NCBI GenBank assembly: GCA_963791905.1
Contig: CAWBTX010000005.1
Location: 620,001 to 684,000, forward strand
DNA length: 64,000 bases
Direction of reading: 5' to 3'
From: Gaiellasilicea sp963791905
GTDB taxonomy: Bacteria; Actinomycetota; Thermoleophilia; Gaiellales; Gaiellaceae
In this document: piece after piece, positions 1-8,464 of the stretch
Layout: every line of letters starts with the position of its first letter
How positions within the stretch are numbered: the stretch's first letter is position 1
Position numbers and translations under genes: made by a program
Notes under the pieces: model-generated
What the model was told of the DNA's origin: nothing
The model's input: only the letters and a program-made list of their open reading frames with translations
The model's database searches: none

Positions 1-401
1 TAGCTGGCTGCGACGCGCTTCACTACTTGCCATGCGTCGCATGATAGTGGCCGCTACCTTGCATCGCAAGGCAATTCTGGGCAGGACGACGAGGGGCCGC
101 CGGGCGCCTCGCGCACGTTCTGCCTGGCGCTCCACGGTGAGTGAGTCGGACCGAGCGCTCGGTCTGGCTGTGTGTAACGGGGTGGTGCCTCGGCCTTCGG
201 ATTCTTGCGGCAGGGCGTAGTCTGGTGGGATCACCCAAAAGGGGGTGTCGTCTGGGAGTCGATGCTGCCGCCACCACCCCCGCTCTCGAGGCTCGCTGAT
301 GCTGCAAGACTCTGGCTCTCATCGCGGCGCTGGCGGTACTTCGCCGTGCCAACCGGATAACAGCACAGAAGCCAAGGCATCTCGACAGGAAGGAGCTCTT
401 C
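1..401. other. Upstream stretch with no supported gene
   Basis: No reading frame here has a recognisable domain, a convincing ribosome site or consistent codon use. The only structure that stands out is the 16-bp palindrome listed separately. The last 20 bases contain the ribosome binding site of the hydrolase gene that follows. A gene cut by the window edge cannot be excluded. Confidence 0.5.
149..164. promoter_or_regulatory. Perfect 16-bp palindrome, possible TetR-type operator
   Basis: GACCGAGCGCTCGGTC is a perfect inverted repeat with no spacer. It has no T-tract, so a terminator is unlikely. Its length and ACCGAG/CTCGGT arms resemble operators bound by TetR-family dimers in actinobacteria. 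No regulator gene lies beside it in this window, and it is about 240 bp from the hydrolase start, so the target is unknown. Confidence 0.3.
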
Positions 402-1115
402 ATGAGCGAGTCGGACAGTCCCACCGTCGTTCTTGTTCACGGCGGATTCGTGGACGGCTCAGGCTGGCAGGGTGTTTACGAGCACCTGACCAAGGACGGC
501 TACGACGTCAGCGTCGTCCAAAACCCGACGGTTTCGCTCGAGGACGACGCCGCCGTGACGCGTCGCGTCCTGGACAAGCAGGACGGCCCGACGATTCTCG
601 TCGGCCACTCGTACGGCGGCGCCGTCATCACCGAAGCGGGCACGCACGAGAAGGTTGCAGGGCTTGTCTACATCGCAGCCTTCGTCCCCGACCAGGGCGA
701 GTCGGTCAACAGCCTCATCGCAGGTTTCCCGACCGACGGGCCCCAGCCGCCGATCCTGCCGCCGCAGGACGGCTTCCTGCTCCTCGACCGCGAGAAGTTC
801 CATGCCTCATTCGCGGGCGACCTGAGCGCCGAGCAGGCCGCGTTCATGGCCGACTCGCAGGTTCCGTGGGGCCTCGGCGCGCTTGGCGGCACGATCACCG
901 ACGCCGCCTGGCGGAGCAAGCCGAGCTACTCCCTCGTGACCACCGACGACCACATGATTCCCCCGTCGGCGCAGCGCACGATGTCAGAGCGGGCGGGTTC
1001 GACCGTGATCGAGGTTGCAGGCAGCCATGCGATTTACGTGTCGAAGCCGGCTGCTGTGGCTGACTTCATCAAGACAGCAGTCAACGCGACGGTGCCTGCC
1101 GCGATCGGCGCATAG
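402..1115 (+). CDS. Alpha/beta hydrolase
   Basis: A 237-residue cytoplasmic hydrolase of the AB_hydrolase_6 type (esterase, or salicylate/haloalkane-like hydrolase). It has an oxyanion HGGF motif near residue 13 and the nucleophile elbow GHSYGG, which places the catalytic serine at residue 70. A late GSHAIY motif near residue 215 supplies the probable catalytic histidine. The ATG follows AGGAAGGAGC at 387-396, a good ribosome site. There is no signal peptide. Proteins of this subgroup are common as single genes under TetR or ArsR control; the substrate cannot be read from the sequence. A hairpin terminator follows about 60 bp after the stop, so the gene looks monocistronic. Confidence 0.9.
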   Translation: MSESDSPTVVLVHGGFVDGSGWQGVYEHLTKDGYDVSVVQNPTVSLEDDAAVTRRVLDKQDGPTILVGHSYGGAVITEAGTHEKVAGLVYIAAFVPDQGESVNSLIAGFPTDGPQPPILPPQDGFLLLDREKFHASFAGDLSAEQAAFMADSQVPWGLGALGGTITDAAWRSKPSYSLVTTDDHMIPPSAQRTMSERAGSTVIEVAGSHAIYVSKPAAVADFIKTAVNATVPAAIGA

Positions 1116-1172
1116 CGCTTTCGAGCTTGGAGAAGCACAGCTAGGCGGAGCTGGCAGCACTTCCCTACGGAG

Positions 1173-1194
1173 AGAGCCCCGGAAACGGGGCTCT
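1173..1194 (+). terminator. Rho-independent terminator after the hydrolase gene
   Basis: AGAGCCCC and GGGGCTCT form a perfect 8-bp stem with a GGAAAC loop, followed by TTCGTT. It lies 57 bp after the hydrolase stop codon and fits an intrinsic terminator with a short T-rich tail. Confidence 0.7.
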
Positions 1195-1238
1195 TTCGTT
1201 CCGTCCGTTCACTTGCCACGAGCAAGACGACGAACTTC

Positions 1239-1793
1239 CTATCGCGCGAGCGGCCCTTCGTCTGAGTCGCCCCTCAACTGCGGGCTGAACTGCGTGGTGT
1301 GGAAGGGAGACGCAGATGAAGTGGCTAGTTGTTGGTGCGGCTCTTGCCGGACGTGGCTGTGGCGTTGTTCGGGATTCCGCGAGAGAGCAAGGTGAAGCCC
1401 GTAGAGGCTGTGCAGGTTCAGGCTGCGGCGCCGGCCCTTCCGAGTGAGTCGGCCGAACCCGTCGTCGGTCGAGCTCCGAAGCCAAGGCTGCGAACGCCGC
1501 GGCGTCCATCTTCGGCGGAGCCGTGTCAGCAGGAGAACGACGAAAGCAGCCACCGCGATGACGAGCCGGATGAAGACGAGAGTCCCGCTTCCTGTCCGGA
1601 CGCCGGGGACGAGAGAGAAGGCGACGAGCGTGAAGCCGATGAGAACGAGGCTCGTGAGGATCAAGCCGGCGACGATGAGGCACCTGACGGCAAGGATGAT
1701 CAGGCGGGCGACAGTGATGGTTCGGGCGACTGATCCTGAACTCTCAGCGCAATCGAGGAGATCCTCGAAAGACGACTGCCAGGCCGCGGCCAC
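1239..1793 (-). CDS. Hypothetical membrane protein (weak)
   Basis: An open frame of 184 residues. Residues about 25-60 and 70-95 are strongly hydrophobic and end in an arginine cluster, as in a two-helix inner-membrane protein. The C-terminal 80 residues are basic and low in complexity, and look less like real protein. The complementary strand carries an acidic, Glu/Asp-rich frame that is its mirror image. Codon use does not decide between them. No family is recognised. If it is not real, 1195-1869 is non-coding. Confidence 0.35.
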   Translation of the reverse strand: MAAAWQSSFEDLLDCAESSGSVARTITVARLIILAVRCLIVAGLILTSLVLIGFTLVAFSLVPGVRTGSGTLVFIRLVIAVAAFVVLLLTRLRRRWTPRRSQPWLRSSTDDGFGRLTRKGRRRSLNLHSLYGLHLALSRNPEQRHSHVRQEPHQQLATSSASPFHTTQFSPQLRGDSDEGPLAR

Positions 1794-1869
1794 GCAACTG
1801 CCGTGAGGCGCGCCGCCGCCGGCGGCGCGGAGTCAGCGTTCTGCTCGTCGGGCGAGCCGCAACCGCCGC

Positions 1870-3164
1870 TCAGGCCATGAATGGCATGAGCTCCGAGGGC
1901 ATCGTCACGAACGGCCGCATCATGTCGCGATCCTCGTGTTCGAGGATGTGGCAGTGGTACATGTAGCGGCCGCTGTAGGCCGTGAAGCGGACGGCGATCT
2001 CGACGATCTCGTTCGGGTTGACGCGGATGGTGTCCTTGAGGCCGAGCTCGTTGTCGTCGATGGCGTGGTCGAGCTTGTCGTCCGGGTCGCGCTCGAGCGT
2101 GATGATGGCGGTGAGCTCGCGTTCTCCGATGCCGCCTGCGGGAACCGCGTACCGGATCGCGCGTCGCGAGAGGATCTGGAACGGGTCCAGGTGGACGTGG
2201 ATCGGGTGCGTGTCGCCGGTGAGGTTGACCAGCTGCCAGACCTCGTACCGGCCGAGCACCGGGAAGAAGGTCGTCGTGTCCTCGAAGTGGGCGGCGATCG
2301 AGCGGTAGCGGGTGGTCTTTCCGCCGTCGCCGACGGTGACGACGGGGCCGGTCTCGTCGTCGACGGCGATCTGGAGCTCGCGCATGGTGAGCATGTTCGG
2401 CTCGTCCTCGAGCTCGCGTTCGACGAGAGCGATCATGCGGCGTGGCGCATCGGACAGCTCTCCCGGCGTCGGTGTGTCGAAGTCGGTGGCGAGCTCGCTC
2501 GGGGCCGACCGGCGGGCGGCCGTGCCCGGGACGACGCGGAGGCGCATGACCTGCGGATAGGGGAGGAGGCCCTCGAGATCCGCCGCCCGCTCGGCCTCCG
2601 GGGCGGGGAACGGCGCGCCGTCGAATGGGGCGGCGGCGGTGTTGAGCAGCGTGAGCTCGCTGCCGACATCGAGGTCGGAGAAATCGACCAGCAAGTCTGC
2701 TCGTCGGCCGACGCGAGCACGAGCCCGTCCGGCGGGACGCCCGGGGCGAAGACATTCTCGGCCCAACCGTCGTAGGCGGCAGGCGTGAGGCCGCCGTGCA
2801 GATGGACGACCGTGTGGCCGCTCAGCTTGGCCGCGTGGCGATTCGGCTCGCCCCCGCTCCACCCGGGAAGGCACTGCACGGGCACGCCGTCGGCGTCCGT
2901 CGCCTCCGGGGCAACCGTGACGCAGACCGGGAACGTGCCCTCCAGCTCGTTGTGCCACTCGACCGTGATCGGCTGCCCGCGCTCCGCCTCGATCGTCGGC
3001 CCGGGAACCTTCCCCTCGTACCCCCAGATGCGCGAGACGGGGAGGTCACGGTGGAATCGGTGAGTCCCTGCGCGTATGCGCACTGTCAGCCGGCCGTCAT
3101 TCTCCACCGCAATGAGCCGCGAAGGGATGGGAAGCTGATCGATGAACGGAGCCAGCGCGACCAT
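1870..3164 (-). pseudogene. Multicopper oxidase, internally deleted and frameshifted
   Basis: Copper-dependent oxidase of the CotA/phenoxazinone-synthase group. The first frame, from 3164, holds cupredoxin domain 1 with the copper motif HLHGG. The reading frame changes near 2700, where PDGLVLASADE is followed in the other frame by ADLLVDFSDLDVG, and continues to 1870 with the C-terminal copper motifs HPIHVHLD and YHCHILEHEDRDMM. In intact family members roughly 150 residues, including the second histidine pair of domain 1 (YHDHAMG-like), sit between these blocks. Here they are absent, so the trinuclear copper site could not be complete. No secretion signal is evident. A functional enzyme is unlikely; an assembly deletion is the other explanation. 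Confidence 0.75.
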
Positions 3165-3233
3165 CGCCTACTTCATACCCTGCGGGGCGGGCTCGAGGTC
3201 AGTGTCCGAGCCGCTCCAGGAGGACGTTCAGGG

Positions 3234-5390
3234 TCACACCGTCGCCTGCGTCGCTGCGGCCTGCCGCAGCCGCTCTGGTGTGAACGGGATGTCGCGGAGT
3301 CGAACGCCGACCGCGTCGAACACGGCGTTGGCGATCGCCGCAGCCGTTGGCCCCTGGGTCGCCTCTCCCGCCCCGAGGAACGGCTCCCCAGGCCTGTCGA
3401 TCAAGACCGTCTCGAGCTCGGGGGACTCCATAAAGGTCAAGATCGGATACGTCTCCCAGTCCGTGCTCGTGACGCGGGTGTCGTCGAACATGACCTCTTC
3501 CTTCAGCGTCCAACTCGCGGACTGGACGACGCCTCCCTCCAGCTGATTCGCGAGCCCGTCCGGATCGATGACCTCGCCCGCATCGGCAGCGACGATCGCC
3601 CGCACGAGTCGGATCGCAGCGGAGTCGTCATCGACGAGGACGTCGGCGATCACGGCCGCGTACGCGTGCGTGTTCTTGTACCGGGCGAAACCGACTCCGC
3701 GCCCGCTCCCGAATTCGGCAGGCTTCGCTCCCCAGTCGGCGCGCTCGGCGGCCGCCTCGAGAACGGCGTGCGCTCGTTCGTCGTCGAGATGGCGGAGCCT
3801 GAACTCGATCGGATCGGTGGCGGCCGCCTGAGCAAGCTCGTCGATCGTCGACTCGATCGCGAACACGTTGGCGTAGGCGCCGAGGGAACGCAGGGCCGAG
3901 GTGCGAAGTGCGCGCTCCGGCACCAGGTGCTTCACGATTCGCCGCCGGCCAACGTCGTAGATCGGGTCGGCGTTTCGGTGGCTGCCGGCGTGGAAGAAGA
4001 GGTACGGCTGAACCGGTGTCGGCGCGGTCGCCTTCTCTCTGTGCCATGAAGCCAGCAGTCCGCTCGTCCCTGCGGCGGGGCGCGGCCGGGCGATGTGGGT
4101 CTGACTCCACGTCTCCAGGTTCCAGTCGACCCCTCGCCCGCTGCGGTCGACGCTTGCGCTCGTCTTCACGACCATTGCCGGGCCGAAGGGCTCCCACGCG
4201 TTCTCGTCGTCGCGCATCCACTTCAGCAAGACGGGGCGGCCGGGAACGGCCCGAGCCGCCAAGGCAGCGTCGAGTGCAGCATCGTCGGCGCCGTTGTGCC
4301 CGTAACAGCCTGGGCCCGGGACGTGGACGACCCGGATCGATCCGGGGTCCAGCTCGAGGACCTGTGCAAGGGAGATGCGAAGCAGCGAGATCCCCTGCGA
4401 ATGCGTCCAGACCGTGAGGGAGGTCGAGTCCTCCCAGAGCGCGAGCGCCGCGGACGGGCCGAGGGACGCGTGCATCTGATACGGCCGCGTGAACGTCGCC
4501 TCAATCGTGTGTGCTGCGTCGGAGGGAACGACGTGGGGCTCGATCGGATCGTCCGGCTTGCCGACGCCGTCCACGACCATGAAGTCGAGCGACGGTCGTC
4601 CGAGCAGCCACTCACGTAGCTCGCCGCGTGGCGGCAGGGTCGGACGCTCCGCCCACTTCGCGTGCGCCGCCACCAGCGAGCGCGCGCTGACGGCGTCCTC
4701 CTCGCGATCGGCGAGAACGGCGAGAAAGCCGCCATCGCGAACGACAGTCGCACCGTCGGCGCGATCCAGCTCGAGTGACTCCAAACGTGCGGCGGCGCTG
4801 GGCGGTCGAACGACTCGGGCGTGCATCACCCCCGGTGGCGCGAGATCCTGCACGTATCGCGTCCGGCCCGTGACGATGGCCTCGAGGTCGATGCGGTCTC
4901 CCGGCTTGCCGACGATCGAATGTTGCTCTGGCGGCTTCGGCCGGACCGTGCCGCTCAGCAGCCGGTCGAACGGCCGACCTCCTTGCACCTCCCAGTAGGT
5001 CGTCACACCGCCGCCCGAGCGATCGGTGACGGTTCCGTCGACGACGTCGAGATCCGCAAGCGCGGCACCGAGCCGGGTGGCAGCCGACTCGAGGAGCGCC
5101 GAGCGCGCCTCCGCCGCGACAAGCCGCACGCTCGTGCCGCTTTGCGCCATCGACTGGCTACCGGTGGTCATCTGTTCGTCCGGACCGCGGGCGGTGTCCG
5201 CAGTTTCGACACGAATGCGTGTCAGCTCGACGTCGAGCTCCTCGGCCGCGATTCGTGCGATCCCCGACATCAGGCCCTGGCCGAGCTCCACCTTGCCGGT
5301 GCGGACGGTGATCGTCTCGTCCGCGTTCACCGCGATCCACGTGTCGAGCTGGGCATTCTGCTCGAGCGCCTGCGGCACCACCGCAGTCAT
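3234..5390 (-). CDS. Molybdenum hydroxylase large subunit (isoquinoline 1-oxidoreductase beta type)
   Basis: A 718-residue catalytic subunit of the xanthine oxidase family. The N-terminal block RTGKVELGQGLMSGIARIAA and the later CYGHNGADDAALDAA segment are typical of the IorB/aldehyde-oxidase-like branch. The C-terminal GAGEATQGP carries the catalytic glutamate next to the molybdenum site. The ATG at 5390 overlaps the TGA of the iron-sulfur subunit gene (ATGA), so the two are translationally coupled. Such pairs oxidise N-heterocycles or aldehydes and pass electrons to the 2Fe-2S subunit; there is no FAD subunit here. The substrate is unknown. There is no Tat signal on this subunit, although some relatives are exported. 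Confidence 0.9.
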   Translation of the reverse strand: MTAVVPQALEQNAQLDTWIAVNADETITVRTGKVELGQGLMSGIARIAAEELDVELTRIRVETADTARGPDEQMTTGSQSMAQSGTSVRLVAAEARSALLESAATRLGAALADLDVVDGTVTDRSGGGVTTYWEVQGGRPFDRLLSGTVRPKPPEQHSIVGKPGDRIDLEAIVTGRTRYVQDLAPPGVMHARVVRPPSAAARLESLELDRADGATVVRDGGFLAVLADREEDAVSARSLVAAHAKWAERPTLPPRGELREWLLGRPSLDFMVVDGVGKPDDPIEPHVVPSDAAHTIEATFTRPYQMHASLGPSAALALWEDSTSLTVWTHSQGISLLRISLAQVLELDPGSIRVVHVPGPGCYGHNGADDAALDAALAARAVPGRPVLLKWMRDDENAWEPFGPAMVVKTSASVDRSGRGVDWNLETWSQTHIARPRPAAGTSGLLASWHREKATAPTPVQPYLFFHAGSHRNADPIYDVGRRRIVKHLVPERALRTSALRSLGAYANVFAIESTIDELAQAAATDPIEFRLRHLDDERAHAVLEAAAERADWGAKPAEFGSGRGVGFARYKNTHAYAAVIADVLVDDDSAAIRLVRAIVAADAGEVIDPDGLANQLEGGVVQSASWTLKEEVMFDDTRVTSTDWETYPILTFMESPELETVLIDRPGEPFLGAGEATQGPTAAAIANAVFDAVGVRLRDIPFTPERLRQAAATQATV

Positions 5391-5902
5391 GCGCTCGCCG
5401 CCTTGCGTAAGGCGCGAAGGATGCGTGGTTGTGAACCGCAACGGCAGAGATGTGGCGTCAGGGCTTCTCTCATCTCGTGCTCGGACGGATCGGGGTTTTG
5501 GTCGAGCAACGCCACGCCGGCGATGACGATCCCGGGCACGCAGTAGCCGCACTGCCCCGCCTGCTCGTCGAGCAACGCCTGCTGGAACGGGTGGAGGGAA
5601 TCCCTTGTCCCGATGCCCTCGAGCGTGACGATCCTCTTCCCGACGAAGTCGGTGACGGGTGCGACACAGGAGGGAACCGAGACACCGTCGACGAGCACGG
5701 CGCACGCGTGGCACTGCTCGAGACCGCAGCCGAACTTCGCCGCGATCAAGCCGAGATCGTTGCGAAGCACGTACAGCAGTGGCGTACTGGGCGCCGCGTG
5801 GACGATGCAGCGTTCACCATTCACCTCGAGGGTCAGCTCGGACGTGCGCCCGGAAGCTGGACCTCCATCCGCCGTCGGGACATGACGATCGGCGGGCGTC
5901 AC
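5387..5902 (-). CDS. (2Fe-2S)-binding subunit of molybdenum hydroxylase
   Basis: The partner of the downstream molybdopterin subunit. A plant-type ferredoxin domain has the cysteine pattern CGLEQCHAC with a later C at SVPSC. The C-terminal [2Fe-2S]-binding domain has QCGYC and HLCRCG. The GTG at 5902 gives 171 residues, close to the usual 150-170. An upstream ATG at 6055 would add an arginine-rich, unlikely N-terminus, so I prefer GTG, although no strong ribosome site precedes it. The stop overlaps the large-subunit ATG by 4 bp. The two clusters relay electrons from molybdenum to an unidentified acceptor. Confidence 0.85.
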   Translation of the reverse strand: MTPADRHVPTADGGPASGRTSELTLEVNGERCIVHAAPSTPLLYVLRNDLGLIAAKFGCGLEQCHACAVLVDGVSVPSCVAPVTDFVGKRIVTLEGIGTRDSLHPFQQALLDEQAGQCGYCVPGIVIAGVALLDQNPDPSEHEMREALTPHLCRCGSQPRILRALRKAASA

Positions 5903-6105
5903 GGCGCGCCCGGCTTTCGCCCGCCGATGAGCCGAGTGATGCTCTCGGCGACCTCGACGACCCGGGCAGCGTCGCCGCGCAGCCGAGCCGCCGTCGCGAC
6001 GCCCTGGCATTCCCACGGCGCCCATTTCTGGTCGCGAGGAGAGATCGATTGACACGCCCGGGTGATGGGCGCATCATCACTCCATTCGCGAAGGGGTGCG
6101 GTGCC

Positions 6106-7032
6106 ATGCGACGAGAGTGGTTGTCCTCGGGTCGTCCGTTGGTTCCAATGAGGCCGATCGCCCCTAGGGTCAGTGAGGGCCACTCGCACGCTCACGGGTG
6201 GTCGCGTCGAGAATTCCTCCGGACCGCTGCGGGCGCAGCGGCGATTGGTGCGGCAGCGAGTGCTGGGTTGCTGCGACCCGGCCGGGCCCTCGCGGGTGGT
6301 CCCGGCATCGGACTGGTCGAGCCCATCCCGACCACGTTCGAGTTCTTCCCGGGCGTGCAGTCGCACGTTCTCGGCCCGCCCTTCTTGTTCGGGCCAGACT
6401 CGGATCCGGCCACGGTGAACAACTTCCACGGTGTCAGCGCGATCGCGTTCATCAGCGGTACGTGTGAGCGGCGCAATCGCAAGACGGGGGAGATGCGAAC
6501 GTTGCCATTCCACTTGAACGACATGCGGTTCATGAAAGGCGTGTTTCGTGGCCATGACGGCCACGTACGCGATGCGGCCTTCGGCTTCGTCTGAATCGAC
6601 GTCTTCGAGCCCCCCGGTTCGGGGGGCGCACAGATCACTGACTTCAACCCAGGCATCCGCCAGAACGGCCTGTTCTGGACGACGGTCGTCGACGATCGCG
6701 ATATCGAGGTCGATCTCGCTGCGGGCACGGGGACGCTGCGAGGCTCCAACCTGCACATGCCGGACTTTCACGACTTCGAGAACTCGATCCTCGGCAACGG
6801 TGAGACACCGACTCCGGCGGTCGTGTCGTTCACGGTCAAGTGGACGGCCAGCGGAGGCGTCACTCACTTCGACAACCCGGGACAGCAGTACCGGGGGGAC
6901 ATGCGTGCCGCGACGGCGCAGATGGAGTGGACCGCCCGTTCTGGCATCTACGAGTACACGTCGGCACCGTTGGCGACATCGACGACGGACGCTGCGCAGA
7001 TCGGCGAGGAGAGCAACGGCTCGTTCTTCTGA
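6106..7032 (+). pseudogene. Tat-exported hypothetical protein interrupted by an in-frame TGA
   Basis: From ATG 6106 (or 6148) the protein has a twin-arginine signal, SRREFLRTAAGAAAIGAAAS, ending near ALAGG. A secreted domain of unknown function follows. The frame meets TGA at 6592-6594 and then continues open, without any shift, to TGA at 7030-7032; the second half (IDVFEPPG, NGLFWTTVVDD, HMPDFHDFE) has normal codon use. The whole would be about 308 residues. A 7-bp hairpin (GCCCCCC/GGGGGGC, loop GGTTC) lies at 6609-6627 just after the TGA. The simplest reading is a TGG or CGA codon changed to TGA by mutation or error; recoding is discussed in the findings. Confidence 0.75.
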
Positions 7033-7287
7033 CCGGCTCTTGCTGGTCTGACGCACTTCTCGAGCCAGCCTTGCCAGCCAGCGCACCGCAGCGGGGCTCG
7101 ACCTTGGTACGAGCGGGGTGTCGCTTCGCTGGCGGGTCGTCTGCCGCGCTGGTGCGGGCGCGGAACCACCGCCACGACCAAGGGTACGGCGACCAGCGCC
7201 ATGATGACCCACGGGCCACCCCGGCGGCGTACCCCGCCCGCTGGTAAGGGGCTTGGCAAGCCGGCGAATCAACCAAGGAGGAGACCC

Positions 7288-7701
7288 ATGCAGCTCACGA
7301 GGAACAGCCTCGACACCGCAGCGGGGCCAGAAGACTGGTTCACCGGCTCGGTCTATCTCGACACCGTCGCAGCGCCGTCAGCCGGATCACGCCTGAGTGC
7401 GAGCAGCGTCCACTTCGCGCCCGGTGCACGCACCGCCTGGCACGCGCACCCGAACGGCCAGACGATCTGGGTGCTCGAGGGCGTTGGCCTCGCGCAGCGG
7501 CGCGGCGGCCCGATCGAGGTCATCCGGCCCGGCGACCGCGTCTTCTTCGAGCCCGGTGAGGAACACTGGCACGGCGCCGCGCCGAACCGCTTCATGACTC
7601 ACATCGCGATGCTCGAGGTCGACGCGGAAGGAAGCCCCGCGACCTGGGGCGACCACGTCACCGACGGCGAGTACGGTGCCGCGCCGACGATCGAAAGCTG
7701 A
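7288..7701 (+). CDS. Cupin-domain protein, mandelonitrile-lyase-like
   Basis: A 137-residue single-cupin protein. The metal-binding pattern is visible: WHAHPNGQ (His52, His54, Gln58) and EEHWHG (His93). The order and length match small manganese cupins annotated as (R)-mandelonitrile-lyase-like or as carboxymuconolactone-associated cupins. The ATG at 7288 follows AAGGAGGAG (7275-7283), an excellent ribosome site, so the longer frame from 7201 is rejected. It is probably cytoplasmic. There is no operon partner; the next gene starts 74 bp downstream. Confidence 0.88.
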   Translation: MQLTRNSLDTAAGPEDWFTGSVYLDTVAAPSAGSRLSASSVHFAPGARTAWHAHPNGQTIWVLEGVGLAQRRGGPIEVIRPGDRVFFEPGEEHWHGAAPNRFMTHIAMLEVDAEGSPATWGDHVTDGEYGAAPTIES

Positions 7702-7775
7702 GGCGGCCGGGGTCGCCGCCGGTTGTCCCGTCACGGCCATCAGTGCCGCTGGTACGAAACAAGAGGACGCACACG

Positions 7776-8459
7776 ATGGAGCCCGACGAACACGACGCCA
7801 GTGACCGCCCGCTGGGGCCGCACGCGGCTGCGATCCTGGCCACCGAGCACTGGAGCCTGCTCGCCGCCCGGTCGCTGATCTGGAACGAGGCGATGAGCCG
7901 AGCGACCGTCTTCCTGACGGTGCTGTCGGCCTCGATCATCGCGCTGGCGCTGCTGGCCGACGCGACGGGCTTCGGATCGCAGACCAGGGCGCTCGCCCTG
8001 GTGCTGCTGCCGATCGTGTTCCTCCTGGGCCTAGGCGCCTACGCGCGGCTGGTTCAGATCAACACCGAAGAGTTCCAGCTCGTGCTGGCGATGAACCGGC
8101 TGCGGCACGCGTACCTGGAGATCGAGCCCGGCCTCGAGCGCTACTTCACCACGGGCCACCACGACGACGAACAGGGTGTGATCGCCACCTACATGTTCGA
8201 GGGCCCAAGCAGGAAGTGGCTGTTGGTGCATTTCCTGGTCAACACGCCGACCATCGTGGCGACGGTGGACGCCGCCCTGGCGGCCACCATCGTCGTGCTC
8301 CTCCTGCAGGTCGGCGACGCGTCACGAGCCGTGGAGGTGGCTGGTGGGATCGCGGCGTTCGTCGTGGTCTGGGGAGCGCTGTTCAGCTTTCAGCTGAGCG
8401 CGCTGCGTCCAATGCGCAAGACGACGCCGAGGTTCCCCACCCCGTCGGACCCGGCCTGA
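7776..8459 (+). CDS. Hypothetical membrane protein with four helices
   Basis: A 227-residue protein with paired hydrophobic segments near residues 50-70 and 78-98, a soluble middle part, and a second pair near 155-175 and 185-205. The N-terminus is acidic. This arrangement occurs in uncharacterised actinobacterial membrane proteins; I recognise no functional motif. ATG 7776 is preceded by AGAGGA at 7762-7767 and is chosen over the GTG at 7743. Confidence 0.75.
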   Translation: MEPDEHDASDRPLGPHAAAILATEHWSLLAARSLIWNEAMSRATVFLTVLSASIIALALLADATGFGSQTRALALVLLPIVFLLGLGAYARLVQINTEEFQLVLAMNRLRHAYLEIEPGLERYFTTGHHDDEQGVIATYMFEGPSRKWLLVHFLVNTPTIVATVDAALAATIVVLLLQVGDASRAVEVAGGIAAFVVVWGALFSFQLSALRPMRKTTPRFPTPSDPA

Positions 8460-8464
8460 GGCAC

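Noticed and set aside
1329..1733. Acidic plus-strand frame rich in Glu and Asp
   Set aside because: It is the complement of a hydrophobic/arginine-rich minus-strand frame, has no ribosome site and no family.
1936..2775. Val/Asp-rich 279-codon plus-strand frame
   Set aside because: It mirrors the multicopper oxidase C-terminal half, which carries clear copper motifs.
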